From Pholis gunnellus (Eukaryota; Chordata; Actinopteri; Perciformes; Pholidae), in contig OU342826.1 in NCBI GenBank assembly GCA_910591455.2, positions 10,645,724 through 10,709,723 on the forward strand: a stretch of 64,000 nt of DNA, read 5' to 3'. This document shows, in pieces, positions 1 to 33,252 of this stretch (position 1 is its first letter; the number at the start of each line of letters is the position of its first letter). The notes under the pieces are model-generated. The model was not told the DNA's origin. It made no database searches and saw only the letters and a list, made by a program, of their open reading frames with translations. Made by a program: the position numbers and the translations under genes.

Positions 1-527
1 ATTCAAATCAGAAAACAGTGCGGCTCCTATCTGTTAAATACATAGTCACACCAGTAATGCAAGTGTTAAACCAAACCACATATAGCAGGACGTAGTATAG
101 GTATACTGTATAAGCCTAAATATTAATATTATCACATTCAAAGTCATATCGCCCACTCAAAACGTGTCTGCACTTCCAGAGTGACTCACGTGGGTACGGA
201 CTGAATGCAGGGTGTGATAGGTGGTATGAATAATTGTGTCAAAACTATAGTTCACAGTGCTTCAAACCGAACAGGTTTCAGAGCCTGTTTGGTGCATCAA
301 ACCACCAAAACCCCGTTTGAAGACAAAGCACTTGGGTTGGCATTTAAATCACTTTTACACATTCACTCTCTCTTGAGTTCAGCTTCTGCATTCTGCAGCG
401 CAGAAGGAACAGAAACCGGCCTGACAAATATTACAACCACCCACAGAATACAGACATCCTCTTATGTAATGCACACACACACACGCACACGCACACACAC
501 TCTCTCTCTCTCTCTCCTCTTCCTGAC

Positions 528-19215
<18,688 letters not shown>

Positions 19216-20480
19216 TTTTGATAGACTGGAAGTTGCCAAAAAAGGGAACAGTGAAGCAAAAACGACTCGTCAGTGTCTATTGTGCATTTAAAATCTGTCT
19301 AGCTGGTGGTGGAGGAAAATGTCCAACAGATGTCCGGTGCTAGCCAGCTAGCAGCACGACAGATAGCCCGTGAATCAACAAGTTGAATCCCACATCCGCG
19401 GCTAGCCGAGTTAGCTAGCTAGAAACTAGCTAGCAGCGACCGCACGGCCCATGTTTGTCAACAAGTACAAAACAGGAAAAGCAAAAAAGTGTCTTCTTTA
19501 GCTCTCGGTGTTGGTGTGAACACAGTTTCCACTTTAGCACGTACCAGTGTCGAGGGTGACCAGCAAGCTACCAGCCTGGTGCTCTGACGTCTTGACCAGC
19601 TAGCTGCTCGGGCTAGCTTGAAGAAAAGTTGGGGCAATGGTTGTATTGAACGAGACACGGTTCAATTAGGTGGCTAGCATGCTAACCTGTAAAGGTTGCT
19701 AACTGAGGAAGCCAGAACTGTCGCCGAAATCTACATCGAGTGTTTATCCAGCGTCGATTTCATAACAAGGTGTCGACGCCTGTTTTTTTTCTCTTTTCGT
19801 GGCAGAGATGGTCTGAAATCAAATCCGGGGTCCACAAACTTTCAGGCCAAAGTTATTCCCGGCGAGGTCTTGACCTTCCCCAACTCACACTAAACTATTC
19901 AAAATGTTCCCAGCGAAATATCCAGGGGCAGGGTATCCAAAAAACACAAAACGCAGCACCACGTAAAATGGTCACATGGCAGGTGAGAAACACGAATCTG
20001 TTGCGCTAGTTAACTGCCTGGCCGACGTTAGCCCGTGTAGCTAGTAGCTAACTCGGTGTTTCTTTCGAAGCAAAGCTAGCTAGTTAGCTTATCTTCCTGC
20101 GGCCGCAGAGCAAAACCTCAAAACTCAAAATCCACGGAAATCACCGGCGCTCTTCCTTGTGTTGCGTGATTGGAATAAGGTCGTTCAACAGTGCTGCACT
20201 GCAGAGAGGCGATAGACACCAGTCCGTCGGTACAGAGGCTGATATTATTCCCGGAACCAGCCGACTGAAGGAGGAATCATCAAGCTGTAAAATCCATTAT
20301 TGGTCAAGTGGGGTGTTCTTGTTGGGAGGTGCGTGTCACGGGCGACAGGGGGAGAGAGGCAAGGAGCTGCGCCCGATCGAGTCTATGCGCACGATCCTGC
20401 CCTGATACCGGAACAAGCTCGCGGCAACATGGCTGCTTGCACCACGACTGGAAGAGGAGGAGGGGGGGGGGGGGGGGGGG
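19216..20480 (-). promoter_or_regulatory. mark2: mark2 5' UTR and promoter region
   Basis: The DNA upstream of the mark2 start codon (19215) is GC-richer than the surrounding AT-rich DNA and has many GCTAGC-type repeats. Inverted CCAAT boxes (ATTGG on the plus strand) lie at 20169-20173 and 20299-20303, in the right orientation for minus-strand transcription. A 22-base G-run (20462-20483) borders the region. I see no clear TATA box. The transcription start and any 5' UTR intron cannot be placed from sequence alone. Confidence 0.5.
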
Positions 20481-20483
20481 GGG
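20462..20483. repeat. Poly(G) run, 22 bases, at the mark2 promoter edge
   Basis: Homopolymer G on the plus strand, upstream of mark2; able in principle to form a G-quadruplex. Confidence 0.9.
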
Positions 20484-23400
20484 TGTTCGGTCCGCGTTCG
20501 GCTCCACTCGGCTTTTTCCGAGTCTCTTACTGGTTGAACGCGACTCCTCCAGGTTGGTTAATGGCAGGTCGAGGGTTATTGTGCCTGTAGCTTTAATGAA
20601 GATAAACCCCCAGACCAGACCACCAGAGGCCCCAAATACCCCAAGTTACCTCGTGTGTCAGTTGCTTTTTTTTTATTTGATTACTTGCAAATGTGTAGCC
20701 TACCACTTAAGTAGCCCACATTACAATATGATCTGGGTCCTTGTGGTCCTATCTTGTAGAGGGGCCCTGTGAAGATTCCAGGGGCCCACAGACAATCCTG
20801 CATTCCTTCACAGAGGCTAGAATCCCCAACAAGTCTCTGAGGGCTCTTTACTGTTTATAGTTTTGATAATGTGCCCAAAATCTTCTTTATTGTCCCGAAG
20901 GCGTTTTTTCTTTTCACTTATTCATTGCATTACTGTCCAACTTTTTAAAACATGTAGCACTCCAATGAGTTCACAAGCAGGGGGACCTTTTCTGACACTG
21001 GAGATCCTCTGGTTGAGAGGTAGTTTCGTCGAATGACTCCTTCTTTTGTCAACCATACAGAATGTTTGTGTAAAGTAAAATGTTCTTCTCCATCATCCCC
21101 ATCCATCTGAGGCCACAGCCAATTATTAAACCCTCATGTGGTTGAGTTATGAGTCTTCATTGCAATCGTAGGAATAAAGTGCCATTTGTAGATATGTGCC
21201 CTTAAATGTGACTGTGAGACGCTGACAGCCGGCACAGACATTTTCAAGTTACTTAGCAACAGCCACGGACTGGCGAGGACAATATGGCTGCCGTTTGGAA
21301 AGTGGTGATGTGTGAACTCTGTCAATCAGGAGGTTCTGGAGAGACCAGCCACAATGCAAAATATACACCGTTCGCACAATGCAAGGATGTTAGGGAGAAA
21401 ATAAAACAGAAATCAGGAAATGAAGCGGTATGAGAAGGCTTGTTAGTGATGACTGGGAAAGCATCCAACTGGCAGGATTTCCCGATGAATCAAGGGGAAA
21501 AATGTCTCACATCCCTGATGATGGAAGGAGTGTATGTGTAGGGGGACATACACTGTTAGGAAGAGAAACAGTTTTCACTGCATAAAAGTGTTTTTCATGG
21601 AGCCTTGCTGCTGTACCAGAGGGAGTCACTGGGCCTTTCTTGTAACTTATCAATCAGTAAACAGTCCAACTGACTTGGCAGAATATCTCCTTTTTTTCTC
21701 CTTCATTTTCAGTGTGATGGCACTTGTCCATTTTGACGGTGGATCACTGGAGAGCCCACGTATTCTGTGACCAGCGCTTTGAGACGAATATGAAATAAAG
21801 AATGTGCACACAAATGATATGCCACATGAACTCAGTGACTCTGATTTTTATTTTTTATATATTATTTTTTTGAGTTTGAGTAAGAGTCTGGTTTGCTGCT
21901 GGGGGAAAATGTGCTTTAGTGTCGCCATCTGCAGGATGCCTGAATATATTACAGTGTAATATCCATCTATCCATCGTCTATCCGTCTGTTTATCTATCTG
22001 AAACATGTATACCCCACAGTCCATCCTGAGACTATTTCCTACTGTGTGTCCCATAAATATTTGGATTTTTTTTTTGGCTGCCATGCTTTTGCTTTGGAGA
22101 AGAAATGACACTCTTGAGTAGGAGGACTGTTAATTGCAGCTGATTTGAGGTTATTTTAAAGTCCCTTTTGGATGAACATAAAATAACATAGTCTCCTATT
22201 TCAGGGGTGCCAACTGTATCTGGCCAGATTGAGGCTGTCATGACAGTTATTTTTGAATATGCAGCCAATAATTTTCTGTGTGGAAGCTGGCACGCTGTAC
22301 ACACCACCAGACTGAAGACTGCCTCTCCAGCCTTCCATGCATTTGAGTTCATCTCGACAATAATCTAACTCACTCTGTGGCAATATGTGACAATATATCT
22401 GTGACAATATATCTCACCATTTTGGAGTTGAACCTGTTTTAATTGCATGTAGGTTACATTATATCATGATGTACATGACACATTCAATTGAACCATTGTC
22501 AATGGATAATATAAACAGACAGGAGTGTTTGCTCATGTGTCTGATCCAGCGCATACCTGAGCAATTAAAGTTCTTCATCACGTTGATTATTCAGTCTAAT
22601 CAGACGTCTGCTCAGGACGAAGGTGGGTGGAGCTATTTTGGATTTACAATCACAGTAAGTGCATCATAATGTACTTAACAAGTAATAATAATAGAACTGA
22701 ATTCTCTAATATATATATATATATATATATTTAAAAAACAATGAATTCAACCACATTATCTTTACCTGACTAGGACCAAAGTGATGAAGACTTGTAAAAC
22801 ATTGCATATTTTATGATTTGCAGCGAAAGCAAGACTTTAAGGGAAGCGAGGAAACTGATGGAACCTTTTTTTGTTTTTTTAGGAAGCCAGGCTTTCCTTT
22901 GTATCACCAGAGGAAATGCCACGGAGGAGGTGGATTTTTGCCGGTCTGGTTTCTCGTTAGATACCAGACAAGTTGTTGAATAATTCACCAGCGCAAAGCA
23001 GCTAGTACACATCTGTCTACATCTGCCCTGTCACACAGACAGCATTCATGTATTGCACTTGTTCAAAATCTTGCTTCTCGAACACATTCACCTGTTCTTG
23101 TTCTTTTGAAACACTAGAGTTGATCAGATCTTCATTAACCCTCATGGTTGTTTCTGTTCAAGGGGATGAACGAGCACGGAGACACTGAATGTGCCGCTAG
23201 TTTGTACATTAAATAAGTGGGCATTAACTGACTTGTATGAATCTCCCGGCTGTACAATCCTATGAATATATTAAAATAAAAACAGCCACATTCATGACAC
23301 CGTTATCAGCTTTTCAGCAGAAAGGAAGATAATCCCTCTCGAGCTCCACTAATCTTTTATTAAAATGTCTCCATTTAGCTCCGTTTCTTTGAAGATAGCA

Positions 23401-23660
23401 TCGGTGTTACTCCGCTAGTCTCACATTAGCTCCTGTTAGTGTTGAGTTACCGGGCCAACAGGGATGTGATTAATGGGCCTTTTCCTGTTGGAGTGTCAAA
23501 CCTCATTTGAATTACATCAGGTTGACACGACGTGGTATAAATTATACCTCACCGTCTCATGTCAGACTAAGGAAAAGTGCGTTAATTATTCTGCAAAAGG
23601 AAAAGCTTGAAGTTTAAGCTCGGCTTGCTTTCTTTATAGACACGTAATTGAGCAGAAAGA
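20484..23660. other. Intergenic region, no gene seen
   Basis: This lies between the mark2 promoter and the presumed 3' end of the kelch gene. Open frames are short and unlike known proteins. There is a (TA)n tract at about 22708-22730 and AT-rich sequence near 21840-21880. No coding exon or RNA gene was recognised. Confidence 0.5.
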
Positions 23661-23683
23661 CAAAATGTTCACTTGAGGAAGAT

Positions 23684-23689
23684 TTTATT
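23684..23689 (-). other. Likely poly(A) signal of the kelch gene
   Basis: AATAAA on the minus strand, about 640 nt past the stop codon at 24327. It is the best signal I found downstream and implies a 3' UTR of roughly 650 nt. Not confirmed by any cleavage-site evidence. Confidence 0.4.
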
Positions 23690-24326
23690 TAAAATACAGT
23701 GAAACATTGTTTTTTTTTAGTAAGTAAAGAGAAAGAGTGCAAATGACCAGCATGGGAAGATGAGTTGGGATTTTGGAAATTACGACAATAACGTGATTTT
23801 GAGCATTCAGTTCATGCACCTGCAGCTTTCCAAAGGAGACACATTCCAAATATCAGCGCTTCTAAAAGCGCCAATTACAGTTCACTGTAATAGAAATAAA
23901 ACATATACATTTTAACGGACTTTAAACTATGTACATAAACAAATCAGTAGTGTCCTTGATGGCTAGAATAATCTGAATGTTTGATGATTTATACCAAGAT
24001 CATTGTTCTTATTAATATGGAACCACAGGGAGGGAGAGAGGAAGCACCTTTCTTTGAAGTTTGCTAAAAAAGCACCTCCATTATTCCTGTTATGCACGAC
24101 GTGGAGATGTTTCATTTTCAGATCTGCATAGAAGAAATGCCCAAAACTGTACACTTTCCAAAACCAACATCTGTGAAAAAAACAACATAGAAATAAAAGA
24201 GGGCTCGCACAACGAGAGGAAACAAAGACACGCTGTAGGAATATAAATAATAAAGGGTCTGTGGTGATAAAGGAGCTTCACATCCAGTCGGGGGGGGAGT
24301 GAGGGTTCACCTCTGACTCACGCTCT

Positions 24327-28182
<3,856 letters not shown>

Positions 28183-28620
28183 CTTTACGTTGTGGTCCAC
28201 GGTGAACCCCGTTTAATGCCACAACTCTTTCTGCTACGCTACTTTATTTTTGGCACAATTCAAGACCAAAACAACGATATCGTTTCTAGCTCCCTCCGTT
28301 CGCCATCTCCCGCCACAGATATGTGTTGTATATCTAAACTTCGCGCGAGTTCTTGGTAAAAGAATATGAGCGCGTGTTTTGCTGCTGAGAGTATCTGCAC
28401 GGGTGGAGCCTGAACTGTTGAGTATATAGCAGAACTAGAGCCCCGCTCATGCAGTGCACGCTGAATCTAGATCGAGCACACTTCAGGCTGCGTCTCACAA
28501 AGTGCTAGCCAATCAGAGGCCTGTATTCAGCACTGCTGCGTGACGTCACCGAAGCTGCGTTCAGGAGTCCTTGTTAACACTTTTAAATCTGGGGCTGTGC
28601 ATTCATCTCTTGTACACGGC
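28183..28620 (-). promoter_or_regulatory. Promoter region of the kelch gene
   Basis: Upstream of the ATG at 28182 there is a perfect cAMP-response element TGACGTCA at 28541-28548 and a CCAAT box at 28509-28513, in relatively GC-rich DNA. Both sites could serve transcription either way; the next plus-strand gene starts at 29262. The transcription start is not defined. Confidence 0.45.
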
Positions 28621-29261
28621 TTTTTTTTAAGACTTTTATCTCGTTTTTTCCAATTTTAACTTATTTAACTTTGTTTATGTTTTATTATTTTTAGAAAATA
28701 CACTATCTTCAATTATACAAATGATGTATAGTGCCATGTTTCATGTCTCAATGCCTCTTTATGTTTTATGTAAAGCACATTTACTCGTTGTAATATAGCC
28801 AACATATGACATCAAGAAAGGGAATTCAATGCTGTACTTTGTTAACAATAATTCCATAACCTGTTTGTCATTTGGTCCTGTAGCTACATTCCAAATGGCA
28901 GATCAGAGTTTTCTTCCAGTATACGACTAAAACAGATACAGATTAAATGTATTGCCCACTGTTTGATTTGGGGGAAAAGAGCTAAATAGTACTTATAATG
29001 GAACTTGAGGATCAATTGCACATATGAAGAGTATGCAGTGGGCTCACAGCATATACAGCAGGAAACACTGTGGGCGTCATTTTCATGCAAATCTTTCACG
29101 TTTTGTTGTTTCTGAAGGCAGAACCTTTTTCCAAATGAGCCCGCAACACCGAGCAGACGATTGGAACAAACCCAGCTGCCCTCAGAGCGCCACTCACACT
29201 GAACTGTTCTTTCCAGCTGCTTCACTGTGATCCCTGGACCATTTATTTTGTCCTCTGCAGT

Positions 29262-30851
29262 ATGAACGCATCTTCTTTCTCGCCCTCGGAGTATTACTGG
29301 TCTGAGTGTGACCCTTATAATGATGAATCAGGAGGACCTTCGGCAGGCTTACTTGTCCTCCTTGTCACGATCTCCTTTGAATTCATCGTCGGCATCCCGT
29401 CAAACCTCTGGCTCACCTGTCACATCCTCAGGCAAAGGTAAATATGTCCTTCACATTCTGGTGTAATGTTATGTCATAGCAAGTACAGCCGTAATGTATC
29501 TTCAATTTTATGAAAATACAAAATAACCATTTCGATAAGGCATTCAGGTAGAGCCTTATCCTACAAGTTTATACCAGTTCTCGCAAAACCTTCTTTTCCT
29601 GTTTCTTTTTTGGTCTTCATCCACTTTTTTAACAGCCTTATTATCATTTACTGAATCTAAAGGTCAAAGGTTGCCGGCGTCCTTCCCGCAGACTTCTTCC
29701 CCCTCCACCTGGCCCTCACCCAGCTGTCCTTCTACCTGGCCGTGCCTCTGTTCTTCGCCAATCACTTTCTGTGGCAGAGTAAATACGTGCTGAACGGGGT
29801 GACTTCCCTGAACTCGATGGTGGTCGTCATGAAGCCGCTGCTCCTCTGTCTGGTGTGTGTGGAGCGGTACATGGCTGTGGTGCGACCGCTCGACTATCCA
29901 CGGTAAAACCACACACAAGGTTGAACATACAACCTTTTTTTTAAATTTAGTGTTGTTTTGGGGACGATTGGCGGTTGATAACGTCAGTGTAACAACTTGT
30001 TATAATAGCCGTGAACACACGGGATCATATTCCTGACTTTTGTGTCATCAGACCCGGAAATCCCCTTTCCCTTTTCCCGGTGACATTATAGTAAGACTAT
30101 ATAGTCTGTCTCGGCCTCTGAAAGTAGTTTAAATGTGCTCTGTGTCATTCTCCCGTGTTATAAGATGATGACAACCTGAGGATGTGGGGCTTCATGTTTG
30201 ACTCTCTTCCCTCTATTCCCTCGTCCTTCCCTTCCCTCCAGGTTCAAGGCGCCTCGGTATAGATGGGGATGTTTGGGTGTCGTATGGTGCATTTACATCA
30301 TCATGGCTTCCTTTGTTATTGTTGAGCGCTCTGCCATCAAACTGTTCGTGCTGTTCCTCCCCGTTCTCGTCGTAGACACCTTCTGCAGCCTGTCTATTCT
30401 CAACGCATTGAAAAGGCCTCCGCCGGGGGACAGAGGGGTAATGGGGAGGAAGAAGGAAGGGGAGGAGGAGGAGAGAGAGACCGGCCAAAAGGGGTCGAGT
30501 GGAGCAGGGACGATGGAGGACGGGAAAAAAGAGCAGAGCAGAATGAAAGAAGGAGGGAGCAAGGAAGAGGGGAAGAAAGTTGGAAGGAGCGAACCGAGTG
30601 GAACAGGGGTGATGAATTCCACGATGAAGAAAGCCTTTGTCACCATTGCCGTCATCCAGGCTGTCCTCACACTCAACTACCTCCCCATCATCCTCACCTG
30701 GCCCATGGAGGGACGAGTTCCAGCCCGCACCCTGACGTGTCAGTTCGTGGCCTTGTCTTTAGCCGCTGCATACAGCTGCAGCTACATGCAGCCTCTGCTC
30801 TACCTGCACAGACTGGGCCGGCTGCCGTGCATGATGTCACAAAACACCTAG
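29262..30851 (+). CDS. Atypical rhodopsin-like G-protein-coupled receptor
   Basis: Exons 29262-29437, 29663-29902, 30242-30851 join to 1026 nt, 341 aa. The N-terminus has a possible N-glycosylation site (NAS, residue 2). Helices: TM1 about 28-56, TM2 about 72-95, TM3 about 103-126, TM4 about 147-165, TM5 about 170-195, TM6 and TM7 in the last 75 residues. ERY (126-128) stands for DRY and is followed by the usual MAVVRPLDYPR loop. Departures from the family: no Cys at position 3.25 (Leu102) and none in extracellular loop 2, which is only a few residues; no CWxP in TM6 (LNYLP); NPxxY replaced by QPLLY. Intracellular loop 3 is long, Lys/Glu/Gly-rich and low complexity. Ligand and subfamily are not recognised. 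A splice acceptor (TGCAG) just before the ATG suggests an upstream non-coding exon. The exon 2 start at 29663 was chosen because it alone keeps the frame. Confidence 0.75.
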
Positions 30852-31319
30852 TTCAATATCACAACGAGGGTTGAGTGCATTTTTTTGGAGTGATTTAATT
30901 CCCATCTTTGCTTTATAGAAGGGGGAACAACTAAGTTTATAAATACATGCTTCAAGCTGAAAATGTCTGACTTTACCTGTTCAATTTGACTTTGTGTTTG
31001 TTTGGTATTTTTTTAACTCTCTGTCCAGTTCTATTATCATGGTTTGAGATGGCCTGCATTGTAGTTCATGCTGTTATCATTATGATTAAAGTCTGATTGT
31101 GATAAATGATGATGGCGCTCGTTGGGACAAACATTGCTGCTATATGTGAATTATAAAAAATATGTTGCGTAATGCTTGTATGTGAATTATTATTATTATT
31201 AGTAGTAGCATTAGCATGTATTTTATTTATTTATTCATCTTCTTCCTGTTTTTTTTCTGTTGTATTGTTTTCTTTTCTGTTTCTGATGTCTTTCTTCTGT
31301 GTGATCTCTTTTGAAAAGC

Positions 31320-31325
31320 AATAAA
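31320..31325 (+). other. Candidate poly(A) signal of the receptor gene
   Basis: AATAAA 470 nt after the receptor stop codon. An ATTAAA variant at 31085-31090 is an earlier alternative. No direct evidence of use. Confidence 0.4.
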
Positions 31326-31329
31326 AGTG

Positions 31330-33150
31330 AATTACCAAAATAATCTATTTCCAACTTGCTTTGCCTACAGCTGAGTCTACATGCTACAAACAATCTACGG
31401 AAAAATCAAAACACAAACACAGTAAGCTACCTGATCCTTTCCTTCAGCTCTAGATGCAGGGACACACTATAAACGCACCAATCATCTACAACAATATGTT
31501 TGAATTCAAAGTTATTATCTCAACTTCTATAAACAAATGCAGCTGGATCCTTGTAATTGTGTGAAATGTAAATTTTCAGAACATGCTGCCGCGTTCTGTT
31601 TTGTGTCCATCACAGTATGCAAAGTCGCAGACTCAATACGGGATGCTAATGGCTGGTGACATGAAAATGATGTGACACGAAAATGAAGCCGCATGAACTC
31701 TGTGCATGTCTGCTCTGATCATGTTTATTTTGACAACTTTCCATACAGCAATGCAGGTTCCCCTCAGAGAGTTTGCCTAATATGATATAACTCGCTAAAC
31801 ATTTGGATGGATATGATGACCAAGCAGGTGGAGTCATTTATCTCACATAGAGGTCACTACAGTGGACAGCTATACAAATGTCGTTTTCTTGTATATGCAT
31901 GCGGTTTTGATGGCATAGTTGCACATCAGCAACTACAGTGAATGCTATTGCATCATCCCATACACTGCTACTCAGTGGCAAGCCGTTGTAAGTGCAAGAT
32001 ACATTTCTCAAAACCAAGATAGCTGACAGACAGTCAGAAACACCCGGTCACTCATCAATATCTTGCCAATCCTTCTATGGAAAGAGAGCCTTGCAGGTAT
32101 GAAAATGTTGGTGACAGCAAGTAACAACTAAGGAATCATATAATTCATACATTTTCCAAGTATTGATTTTATATTGGGAGGAAATTACGATTAATCATCT
32201 GTCCACTAAATTGGACATCATGCATCACTGGCTATATGTCCTGTGGCAAACCAGGGGGGAAAGCCGAGCAGACACAGCACAGGAGGCGGATCCCCAAGCT
32301 CAGGTTGGGGGAGGTGATGGAGGGAGTCTACTATCCAGTGCAGGTGCTGCAGCCACTAGGCACGTGGCATTGGTCACACCTGCAGCCCATCAGCTAATCA
32401 GAGTGAGCATATGTTCACAGAGCAAAGAATGCAAACAGGTGCCATGATGCTGCATGTACACGAAGAACCAAGTACATCTGCATGCAGTGTCTTGTAGCTT
32501 TGTGCCCTGTGTGCTTTGCCAATTATCTTAAAAGATAGTCTGCAAATGTTCTTTGTATATACATATCATATTCACGTCGTTATATATCATTTTATTCATT
32601 TGTTTGATGAATACATATTTCTTCAGTTGAAAACAAAAACGCATGCTGTCCACCTGAGTGGACATATAGAAATCTCTTTGAAAAAATTCTAATCTTGTTT
32701 TTCATGCCTAAACAGCAATAAAAACACAAAATTCAAGTAAACACACTGTGTAGAGCATATAAACGAATAAATAAAAATAAAGATTATGAAATAAAATGTG
32801 ACATTGGGGAAAAGGCAAAAATGAAATTGATACAGACTTTTGAAAAGGGGCATTGTGAAATGTGTCTATAATAAAATTTTAAAAACTGCTATAAAACCCA
32901 GTTACTATGAGAATAACAACAATGACACAACATATATGTTTTCATAATCATTTTGAATAGTTTCTTACTTTATGTCACAATTTATTGGTTGTTTTTTAAG
33001 TTTGTTTTACACAATATATTCATATGATGTTACTTTGATAATGTGCTCTTTGTGAACACTTTCGGGCTCCATACTAGTGATTTATACTCACAGAATTCGC
33101 ACAAGAGAAGCTTATTTATCAATAAAATAGAAAATGATTATGGTTGACAA
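31330..33150. other. Intergenic region, no gene seen
   Basis: AT-rich DNA between the receptor and cct7. It has only short open frames and no recognised exon, RNA gene or long repeat. Confidence 0.5.
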
Positions 33151-33252
33151 AACGTTACATGACGTTCTTGAACGCACCCCTAACAGCTCTTGAATTCGCA
33201 AAGCATTGTGGGATTGGATGCCGGTGGAAAGCTTCTCGAAGAAACTGCAAAG
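33151..33252 (+). promoter_or_regulatory. cct7: cct7 proximal promoter with two heat-shock-type elements
   Basis: Immediately upstream of the cct7 start codon are two TTCnnGAA dyads, TTCTTGAA at 33165-33172 and TTCTCGAA at 33233-33240, the second followed by another GAA. This is the core of an HSF1 site. An inverted CCAAT box (ATTGG, 33213-33217) lies between, preceded by GCATTGTGGGA (33203-33213), which loosely resembles half a ZNF143 site. No TATA box. HSF control of CCT subunit genes is known in vertebrates; function here is inference. Confidence 0.5.

Noticed and set aside
61..527. Further mark2 exon left of 528
   Set aside because: The next expected exon should encode the sequence after ...GQNLK; I found nothing matching between 1 and 527, so it lies outside the window.
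29692..29902. Receptor exon 2 beginning at the stronger acceptor
   Set aside because: It breaks the reading frame into TM2; 29663 restores it. Kept only as a possible alternative splice form.
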